Below are positions 42,637 through 48,402 of a stretch of DNA of 48,402 nucleotides, piece after piece. The DNA comes from ZLKRG08 sp051006515 (lineage in GTDB: Bacteria; Actinomycetota; Actinomycetes; Nanopelagicales; Nanopelagicaceae). The stretch covers positions 1-48,402 of the forward strand of contig JBPCTD010000096.1 of the NCBI GenBank assembly GCA_051006515.1. Reading direction: 5' to 3'. The position numbers and the translations under genes are program-made. Numbering within the stretch: position 1 is the stretch's first letter; every line of letters starts with the position of its first letter. The notes beneath the pieces are model-generated. The model saw only the letters and a program-made list of their open reading frames with translations, was not told the DNA's origin and made no database searches.

Positions 42637-45156
42637 TTAGCCCAAAATCCTTTCGTTGCTTGGGTCAAACATCGGAGTAATTCCAACGCCTGCGATGTGG
42701 CATGGGTATTGCTCACCTAAATATTCAACTAAGAACTTATTACCAACTACTGCCATCTCAGTTGGTATGTAAGACATCAGTATGTGCTTACCAAGTGAAG
42801 GAGCTGAACCTGCGCTGGTTACATATGAACGGCGACCATGTGCATCTTCGATTGGCTTGCCATCCAAAGTAAGAATTGGTTCTTTACCCATCATGTAACG
42901 CTTAACGCCAGATTTTGAAGTGTGATCATCTACGTAAAGTGTGCAGAGCGTAGTTACTGGCTTCTCTGCACGATGCTTCTCATGTGCTGCGCGACCAATG
43001 AAATCTTGCTCCTTCAACTTTGGTGTAGTCATTCCTGCTTCAACCACGTTGTATTCGGTCTCTAGCTCTGCGCCATATGCACGGTAGTTCTTCTCAAGAC
43101 GTCCGGTTGTTCCGTAAACACCTATTCCAACTGGAATTAAGCCATGGTTCTTACCGGCATCCCAGAGCGCATCCCAAAGTTTTCCGCCTTGTTCAATCTG
43201 GATGTAGAACTCCCAACCAAGATCACCAACGTAAGAAATTCGTGATGCCAGAACACGAAGTGAACCAATTTCGATTACTTTGCAAGTACCGAATTTAAAT
43301 GCATCTTTTGATACATCTGCTTTTGTGATTTCTTGCAGAATTTTTCGTGCATTTGGTCCCCAAAGTCCGATGGTGGTGTAAGAAGAAGTTAAATCAGTAA
43401 TCTGTGCTGAGCCATCTTCAGGAAGAAGATCTGCAAACCACTTCTTATCTGCCATGCCGTGTGCACCACCCGTTACAACTCGGAAATGGTTCCAACCAAG
43501 TCGCATAATGGTTAAGTCTGATTTAAATCCACCGTTTGGTCCTAAGACTGGGGTGTAAACCACTCGGCCAACTGCTACATCCATCTGACGTAGCGCTGCT
43601 TTTTGTACTACTGCGAGCGCAGATGGTCCGAGGATGTCAAAGATTGCAAAGGCTGATAAATCAACGATTCCAGCAGTTTCGCGCATCTGTAAATGCTCCG
43701 CATTGATAATCGGTGACCACCAACGAGATTCCCATTCTCCTTCACGCGGCATAACTGCATCGCCATATTTTGCAACCAAATCTTTATTTGATTCATACCA
43801 GAATGGACGTTCCCATCCAGCAGTTTCATAGAAAACTGCGCCGAGCGCTTGTTCGCGATCGTACATTGGTGAGATGCGAACTTTTCTATTTGAAGACCAT
43901 TGCTCATTTGGGTGAACAATGCCGTAAGTCTTGTTGAAACCTTCATCGCAACGTGCTTTCACATGTTGACGTGATTTCTGGTGTTCGTGGAAACGTGCGA
44001 TGTTTGATGCATGCATATCAATCTCTGAATCACCAAGCACCATCCATTCAGCAACTGCTTTACCGGTTCCTGGACCTTCTTTAACCCAAACTGCTGCAGC
44101 TGACCAAAGTCCCTTTACTTCCGGTGTTTCACCAAGAATTGGCATGCCATCTGGAGTCAAAGAAAGAATTCCGTTGATGGCATACTTTTCACGAACAGTT
44201 TCGTCGCCAACAATTGATGGCATCAATTCATATGAATGCTCATCTTGGATATCGAAATCCTTCTGAGTAAATGGAAATTCAGTTGGTGATAGCGCTGCTG
44301 CTGCATTTGATGGAATATCTTCTGCTTCGTAAAGAATTGGACGGTGAGCATAAGAGCCAACTTCCAAACCAGTACCGTGCTGACGCTCGTACATATTGGT
44401 ATCCATGTCGCGGATGATTGGCCATTCGATATCGCCTTTAGCATCTTTAAAAAATGGAACTGGTCCAATATCTTTCATTTGATGTACTGCTGGAGTTAAT
44501 GGAATCTCAGCGCCTGCCATTTTCGCTAACTTTGCTGACCAGCAACCAGTTGCGATTACAACATATTCAGCTTCGATTCTTCCTTGATCTGTGACAACTG
44601 CTTTGATGCGACCTTTATCAACTTCCATGCTCTGAACTTCAACGTTTGCAAAGCTCTGCGCTGCACCCATTTCGATCGCTTTTTCACGCATCAAAGTTCC
44701 AGCACGAAGTGAATCCACTACGCCAACTGTTGGTTGATAGTAGCCACCAAGGATCACGCTCTCATCGATATAAGGAACCAACTCTTTAACTTCGGCTGGA
44801 GAAACAATTCGTCCACCATCAATGCCCCATGACTTAGCACTGGTGATACGACGAGAAAGTTCGATTAAACGCTCTGGGGTGCGGGCAACTTCAATACCAC
44901 CACATTCGGTAAAACAATTTAACTCTTTGTATTGGCGCATTGAATCTGCAGTTATGTGCGCCATCTCTTTTGAGTGATCTACTGGAAAAATAAAGTTTGA
45001 TGCATGTCCGGTTGAGCCACCTGGGTTTGGTAGCGGACCTTTATCAATCTGTACTAAATCTTTCCAACCTAGCCGAGCTAAGTGATAAAGAATTGAGTTA
45101 CCAACGATGCCAGCGCCGATTACAACGCATTTGGCCTTTGTAGGAAGTGTTGCCAT
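42637..45156 (-). CDS. ETF-linked dimethylglycine/sarcosine dehydrogenase with folate-binding domain
   Basis: This 839-residue flavoprotein removes N-methyl groups from dimethylglycine and/or sarcosine. Residues about 8-370 are a D-amino-acid-oxidase-type FAD domain with VVIGAGIVGNS (11-21), and GSTGHASN places His51 where mammalian and bacterial homologues link FAD covalently. A short FAO_M middle region follows, then GcvT-type folate domains from about 430 to 830 with MRETAGIVDLSAFAIFDI and SYVGDLGWEFYI. These domains catch the methyl carbon on THF as 5,10-methylene-THF. The ATG has AGAGG seven nt upstream. Dimethylglycine and sarcosine cannot be told apart from sequence; one enzyme could take both. 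It follows gntR after 27 nt and precedes etfBA. Confidence 0.92.
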   Translation of the reverse strand: MATLPTKAKCVVIGAGIVGNSILYHLARLGWKDLVQIDKGPLPNPGGSTGHASNFIFPVDHSKEMAHITADSMRQYKELNCFTECGGIEVARTPERLIELSRRITSAKSWGIDGGRIVSPAEVKELVPYIDESVILGGYYQPTVGVVDSLRAGTLMREKAIEMGAAQSFANVEVQSMEVDKGRIKAVVTDQGRIEAEYVVIATGCWSAKLAKMAGAEIPLTPAVHQMKDIGPVPFFKDAKGDIEWPIIRDMDTNMYERQHGTGLEVGSYAHRPILYEAEDIPSNAAAALSPTEFPFTQKDFDIQDEHSYELMPSIVGDETVREKYAINGILSLTPDGMPILGETPEVKGLWSAAAVWVKEGPGTGKAVAEWMVLGDSEIDMHASNIARFHEHQKSRQHVKARCDEGFNKTYGIVHPNEQWSSNRKVRISPMYDREQALGAVFYETAGWERPFWYESNKDLVAKYGDAVMPREGEWESRWWSPIINAEHLQMRETAGIVDLSAFAIFDILGPSALAVVQKAALRQMDVAVGRVVYTPVLGPNGGFKSDLTIMRLGWNHFRVVTGGAHGMADKKWFADLLPEDGSAQITDLTSSYTTIGLWGPNARKILQEITKADVSKDAFKFGTCKVIEIGSLRVLASRISYVGDLGWEFYIQIEQGGKLWDALWDAGKNHGLIPVGIGVYGTTGRLEKNYRAYGAELETEYNVVEAGMTTPKLKEQDFIGRAAHEKHRAEKPVTTLCTLYVDDHTSKSGVKRYMMGKEPILTLDGKPIEDAHGRRSYVTSAGSAPSLGKHILMSYIPTEMAVVGNKFLVEYLGEQYPCHIAGVGITPMFDPSNERILG

Positions 45157-45183
45157 GGTTTTGCCTCTTTCTGCTCTCTGCTT

Positions 45184-45840
45184 TTACAGTGATTTCCGAA
45201 TGGTGGTTTCGAAACCTTCAATATGTTCGCGCATAGTTTTCTCAGCTTGCTTCTTGTCGCCATCTAAAATTGCTTGAAGCATTGCGCGGTGTTCGATGAT
45301 TGCATCTTCTAACTCCGAGACGCGATCAAGTGCCATGAACCAGATACGTAGCGCATGTGCGTAGTACTGATCCAAAGTTGAAACTAAAAATTCATTTTGA
45401 GTAGCGGCATAGATTTGGTGATGGATTCTTTGATCTAAATTAATCAACTTCATCATCTTTGGTTCGCCTTTTATCGCATCAATCTCTTTGATTAGTTGAG
45501 CGATTACCGCTTTATCAGCTGCAGTTGCGCGTTCTGCGGCGTAACCTGCAGCCAAAATCTCTAAATTTCCACGTACTTCGGAGATTGCCGTTAAATCTTT
45601 AACATCTACACCTGCAACAAACATCCCGCGTCGTGGATAAACTTCAATCAATTTTTCATTCGCTAAATTACGAAGCGCTTCACGAATTGGTGTTCGCCCC
45701 ATTTGAAGGCGTTCCATCAAATCGCTCTCGCTGATTACAGATCCAGGACTTAATTCGCAGGAGATAATCAACGAGCGAATCTGGGTGTAAGCCTCATCGC
45801 TTAGCGATTGCGGCTCTCTTACAGATTGGATCAAACTCAC
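45184..45840 (-). CDS. GntR-family regulator (FCD type) of the methyl-oxidation operon
   Basis: This 218-residue protein has an N-terminal winged helix-turn-helix (about 10-78; ISESDLMERLQMGRTPIREALRNLANEKLI is its core) and an all-helical FCD domain (about 85-215). In that domain Asp and His residues such as LDQRIHHQIY and IIEHRAML commonly bind a metal and a carboxylate ligand. The start is GTG at 45840, directly beside the palindrome at 45850-45866, so it most likely controls itself. As first gene of the run to fdsA it would control dimethylglycine oxidation, Fhs and formate dehydrogenase. The ligand is not shown; dimethylglycine, sarcosine or formate are possible. Confidence 0.9.
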   Translation of the reverse strand: MSLIQSVREPQSLSDEAYTQIRSLIISCELSPGSVISESDLMERLQMGRTPIREALRNLANEKLIEVYPRRGMFVAGVDVKDLTAISEVRGNLEILAAGYAAERATAADKAVIAQLIKEIDAIKGEPKMMKLINLDQRIHHQIYAATQNEFLVSTLDQYYAHALRIWFMALDRVSELEDAIIEHRAMLQAILDGDKKQAEKTMREHIEGFETTIRKSL

Positions 45841-45849
45841 GGCCTCAAC

Positions 45850-45866
45850 ATATATCAGTGATATAT
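45850..45866. promoter_or_regulatory. Probable GntR operator
   Basis: ATATATCAGTGATATAT is a perfect inverted repeat with 8-bp arms around one base, 10 nt upstream of the gntR GTG and 32 nt upstream of the moaD GTG. It contains TATAT on both strands and could overlap a -10 box for either gene. It is the only strong palindrome in the 58-bp gap. A weaker GGTTA/TAACC repeat lies at 45879-45892. Confidence 0.6.
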
Positions 45867-45898
45867 CAAAGGGAAGGGGTTAGGAGTAACCTTTTTCC

Positions 45899-46135
45899 GT
45901 GGCGTTAGTTAATTTCTATGCAGCGGCCAAAGCGGCCGCCGGTAGCTCCAGCCTGAAGATTCCCGCAGGTTCGCTTGGTGGACTGCTCGATCAACTATCG
46001 GCTCTAAACCCAGAGATGGCAAAGTTGATTCCAACCTGTTCGTTCTTAATTAATGGTGTTGCCACAACTGAACGTGAACAGCTTTTAGTCGAAGGCGATG
46101 AGGTCGACATCCTCCCCCAATTTGCCGGTGGATGA
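45899..46135 (+). CDS. moaD: Molybdopterin synthase sulfur carrier subunit
   Basis: This 78-residue ubiquitin-like protein ends in Gly-Gly (PQFAGG), the tail that is thiocarboxylated to deliver sulfur to molybdopterin. The beta-grasp pattern is visible from VNFYAAAKAAAG to VEGDEVDIL. The GTG at 45899 is the first in-frame start; AGGAG is about 14 nt away, too far for a good ribosome site. TAACCT ends about seven nt before the GTG, so a leaderless mRNA is plausible. It is divergent from gntR and convergent with the moaA-moaE-mog-moaC run; its MoaE partner is in that run. Confidence 0.88.
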   Translation: MALVNFYAAAKAAAGSSSLKIPAGSLGGLLDQLSALNPEMAKLIPTCSFLINGVATTEREQLLVEGDEVDILPQFAGG

Positions 46136-46149
46136 ACCGAAGAATGAAG

Positions 46150-47163
46150 CTAGCCACCAATTGCTGACATTGGGCGATTTGGTTTTATAAAACTTGGATC
46201 ATTAATTCCATGTCCTGGTAATTTAGATTTCACAGTTAAGCCCATCGCTTTAATAATGTCTTCTCGTTTTTCCGATTCCGTTAATCTGCCATTTCGCAAA
46301 ATAGAACGTAAATCAGTTTCCGTGTTAGCAAATAAACAAGAACGCATCTGACCATCTGAAGTTAATCGTAAGCGATCGCAAGCCGAACAGAATGGTCTGG
46401 TGACGCTTCCAATAATTCCTACAGTGGCCGGACCACCGTTAACATAAAATTCTTCTGCTGGAGATGAACCCCGATCTTCAACTGGCGTTAGTTCAAACTC
46501 AGAATTTAACTGATCAAAAATCTGATCCGCGGTAATTAAATTCTTCCTGGTCCAAGCATCACCAGCATCAAGTGGCATTTGTTCTATAAAACGTAAATTT
46601 AGATTCTCTTTTAACGCCCACTTCAAAAGTGGAATGGCTTCATCGCCATTTATATCTTTCATTAGAACTGTGTTGATTTTAATTGGTGCTAACCCAGCTG
46701 CTCTTGCTGCTGCAATTCCTTCTATGACATCGTCATAACGATCTCTAAATGTGAGTCTCTTAAAACGTTCCCAATCTAAAGTATCTAAACTGATATTAAT
46801 TCGCTTAAGCCCCGCAGCGGCAAGTTCTTTCGCAACTTTCGCTAACGCCACTCCATTTGTAGTCATTGATAGCACTGGCGGGTTTTCTAGAGAATTTATG
46901 CGGCTAACGATTTCTACGATATCTGGGCGTAAAAGTGGTTCGCCGCCAGTTAATCTAACTTCGGTAATTCCTTGCGAGATCGCTATTTCTATGACTTTCA
47001 CTAGCTCGTTAGCGGTAAGCAATGTTTCAGATGGCAACCATTTATTGAAATCATGTGGCATGCAGTAAGTGCAGCGCAATGAACACCGATCAGTTAATGA
47101 AACTCTTAAGTCTCTGTGTACTCGTCCATAGTTATCTATCAGTGAATTGCCATTTATGCTCAT
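46150..47163 (-). CDS. moaA: GTP 3',8-cyclase (molybdenum cofactor step 1)
   Basis: This 337-residue radical SAM enzyme turns GTP into 3',8-cyclo-GTP. The SAM cluster Cys27, Cys31 and Cys34 lie in CSLRCTYCMP, and the SAM contact GGEPLL is near 73-78. The C-terminal substrate cluster has two Cys in FCSACDRLRL near 261 and 264 and a third in MRSCLFA near 278. The protein ends in Gly-Gly, the tail that inserts near the active site in MoaA. It overlaps moaE by 4 nt. Transcription order is moaC-mog-moaE-moaA. Confidence 0.96.
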   Translation of the reverse strand: MSINGNSLIDNYGRVHRDLRVSLTDRCSLRCTYCMPHDFNKWLPSETLLTANELVKVIEIAISQGITEVRLTGGEPLLRPDIVEIVSRINSLENPPVLSMTTNGVALAKVAKELAAAGLKRINISLDTLDWERFKRLTFRDRYDDVIEGIAAARAAGLAPIKINTVLMKDINGDEAIPLLKWALKENLNLRFIEQMPLDAGDAWTRKNLITADQIFDQLNSEFELTPVEDRGSSPAEEFYVNGGPATVGIIGSVTRPFCSACDRLRLTSDGQMRSCLFANTETDLRSILRNGRLTESEKREDIIKAMGLTVKSKLPGHGINDPSFIKPNRPMSAIGG

Positions 47164-47573
47164 GCGCTATTCACCCACTCGGTGCTGCCATCAGAGAATG
47201 ATTGATATTTCCAAATCGGTAACTCTGCTTTGACTCGCTCGACCAGCTCTTCGCAGCAATTAAGTGCAGCTGCTCTGTGTGCAGCGCTAACTGCCACCAC
47301 GAATGCGCTTTCACCGATTGGGATCGCACCATATCGATGGGCGACTGCCACATTTACCACTTCATGTTTTTCGGAAACTTCTTCTGTGATTCTTTGTATA
47401 ACTGTCGGTGCACTTGGATGATTTTCATAACTTAAAGCAGCAACTTCTTTACCTTTATCGTGATTACGAACATCACCGCTAAATGTCACAATCGCACCAG
47501 CGGTATCGCTCTTTACCGATGCCGCCAAAGTTTCGGCGCTAATCGGCGCTTCAGTTACTTGTGCTGTGATCAT
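47160..47573 (-). CDS. moaE: Molybdopterin synthase catalytic subunit
   Basis: This 137-residue subunit makes molybdopterin from precursor Z with sulfur from MoaD. It has GAIVTFSGDVRNHDKG near 26-41, HRYGAIPIGE and the catalytic Lys pair (about 115 and 122) in KAELPIWKYQSFSDG. The ATG at 47573 overlaps the upstream mog gene by 23 nt, a longer overlap than most in the window. Length is normal (about 140-150 in other bacteria). Confidence 0.95.
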   Translation of the reverse strand: MITAQVTEAPISAETLAASVKSDTAGAIVTFSGDVRNHDKGKEVAALSYENHPSAPTVIQRITEEVSEKHEVVNVAVAHRYGAIPIGESAFVVAVSAAHRAAALNCCEELVERVKAELPIWKYQSFSDGSTEWVNSA

Positions 47574-48036
47574 TTCCAGCCAATTGATCGTGAATGTGAG
47601 GCGCTAACCTTTCGATGATTACCAAGCCATCTTTAATCGCACCAGGTGAACCAGGCAAATTAATAATCAAAGAATTTCCAGTTACTCCAGCCAACCCTCT
47701 AGTTAAATCTGCTGTAGGTACTTTCTCACGGGAATATGCACGTAGCGCCTCTGCAAAGCCAGGCAGTTCTTTTTCAATTAATGGTTTTGTTGCTTCTGGT
47801 GTGAAATCATTCGGAGAAATTCCAGTGCCACCAGTTGTCACAATCAAATTAATCTCTTTGGCGAGCGCGCCTTTGATTAGGCTGGAAATTTGGTCAATTT
47901 CATCAGGAACAACTTGATAATCAAGTACTTGATAACCAAGTTTGATTAGACCTTCTTTTAATGCTTGGCCACTTAAATCTTGATAGACACCAGCTGCCGC
48001 ACGATTACTTGCGGTGATGACAATTGCAGTTCTCAT
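47551..48036 (-). CDS. mog: Molybdopterin adenylyltransferase (Mog/MoaB type)
   Basis: This 161-residue protein has the MogA/MoaB fold that activates molybdopterin with ATP before metal insertion. Motifs are VITASNRAAAGVYQDLSG at the start, VVPDEIDQI, LIVTTGGTGISPNDFTPEAT near 64-83 and LIINLPGSPGAI near 123-134. It overlaps moaC by 4 nt and moaE by 23 nt. Whether it should be called mog or moaB cannot be decided from sequence alone. Confidence 0.92.
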   Translation of the reverse strand: MRTAIVITASNRAAAGVYQDLSGQALKEGLIKLGYQVLDYQVVPDEIDQISSLIKGALAKEINLIVTTGGTGISPNDFTPEATKPLIEKELPGFAEALRAYSREKVPTADLTRGLAGVTGNSLIINLPGSPGAIKDGLVIIERLAPHIHDQLAGNDHSTSN

Positions 48037-48402
48037 CGCTGCCAGTCGCCGGTTTTACCGCCACTTTTACTGTCGACCTGAACATTGGTGATTTTGGCAT
48101 GTGGATCCATTGCTTTGACCATATCAACCAGAGTTAAACCGGCAACGGAAACTGCAGTCAGCGCTTCCATCTCTACACCGGTGCGATCCGAAGTTTTAGT
48201 CATAGCCGAAATGACAACTCCGTCCCTTTCAATTTGAAAATCAATTTCAACTTTATGAAGTGCAATTGGATGGCAGAGCGGAATTAATTCGCTGCATTTC
48301 TTAGCCGCCATAATTCCAGCGATTCGAGCAGTTGCTAAAACGTCGCCTTTTGGATTTTCGCCGGAATTAATTGCACCAATGACAGCGCTACTCATAATTA
48401 CC
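48033..48402 (-). CDS. moaC: Cyclic pyranopterin monophosphate synthase (5' end beyond window)
   Basis: MoaC converts cyclo-GTP to cyclic pyranopterin monophosphate. The part inside the window has KGDVLATARIAGIMAAKK, the substrate-site LIPLCHPI, KTSDRTGVEMEALTA, VDMVKAMDP and the closing KSGGKTGDW. MoaC is usually about 155-160 residues; only about 123 are present, and the frame stays open to the end of the window. The ATG at 48395 aligns with the internal Met of the family, so it is not the start; the true start lies outside. Confidence 0.94.
   Translation of the reverse strand, partial: VIMSSAVIGAINSGENPKGDVLATARIAGIMAAKKCSELIPLCHPIALHKVEIDFQIERDGVVISAMTKTSDRTGVEMEALTAVSVAGLTLVDMVKAMDPHAKITNVQVDSKSGGKTGDWQR

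Noticed and set aside
17254..45840. Recently acquired genomic island
   Set aside because: No integrase, transposase, tRNA or direct repeats flank the region, and base and codon use look like the neighbours by eye.
48033..48395. Complete 120-residue MoaC starting at the ATG at 48395
   Set aside because: The frame stays open beyond this ATG, and the Met corresponds to an internal residue of the family; the gene is cut by the window.

Overview
The window looks like a chromosome segment of a low-GC actinobacterium (about mid-40s % GC by eye). It resembles the streamlined freshwater Nanopelagicales (acI) type more than a high-GC soil actinomycete. The clues are an actinobacterial GlnA2-type glutamine synthetase, a two-domain NAD synthetase, many GTG/TTG starts, very short intergenic gaps and long gene chains with 1-4 nt overlaps. 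The assignment is inference; there is no rRNA or tRNA to anchor it. No insertion sequence, integrase, CRISPR array, phage gene or origin was seen, and no gene-free stretch exceeds about 200 bases.

Layout. (1) 1-3.8 kb: housekeeping genes glnA2 (cut by the window edge), nadE, panB, then a small Lys/Ala/Pro/Arg repeat protein resembling histone H1 tails, with a strong terminator. (2) 3.9-7.6 kb: a MarR regulator divergent from an M13 zinc metallopeptidase, followed by tRNA-guanine transglycosylase. (3) 7.6-17.2 kb: a minus-strand run with an ABC importer (binding protein, two permeases, ATPase), an enolase-superfamily enzyme, a cysteine-synthase-fold PLP enzyme, an MpaB-family protein and a glycerophosphodiesterase. 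A zinc alcohol dehydrogenase sits upstream, divergent from an IclR regulator. The imported substrate is unknown. (4) 17.2-18.8 kb: malate synthase. (5) 18.9-45.8 kb: a very coherent choline/glycine betaine methyl-oxidation island. (6) 45.9-48.4 kb: molybdenum-cofactor genes moaD, moaA, moaE, mog/moaB and moaC (cut by the window edge).

How the island appears to work (inference from families and order): ProX, a fused double-permease ProW and ProV import choline or betaine. BetA (GMC oxidoreductase) and BetB (aldehyde dehydrogenase) make glycine betaine. A non-pyrrolysine MttB-family methyltransferase moves one methyl to a corrinoid protein, MtgA moves it to tetrahydrofolate, and a RACo-type ATP-dependent iron-sulfur protein reactivates oxidised cobalt. 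A MetV/MetF pair oxidises methyl-THF. Dimethylglycine is stripped by a dimethylglycine/sarcosine dehydrogenase with a GcvT-like THF domain, passing electrons to the adjacent EtfAB. Formyl-THF goes through formate-THF ligase run backwards (yielding ATP), and formate through a molybdenum NAD-dependent formate dehydrogenase (FdsA/B/G). FdhD and the moa genes mature that enzyme. FolD, glycine cleavage and ETF:quinone oxidoreductase are not in the window. A DUF1638 protein ends the corrinoid operon and is the least understood member. An IclR and a GntR regulator flank the two halves, each beside a clear palindrome.

The most notable feature is an acetogen-style corrinoid demethylation module combined with aerobic-style choline oxidation and ETF-linked dehydrogenation in a probable actinobacterium.
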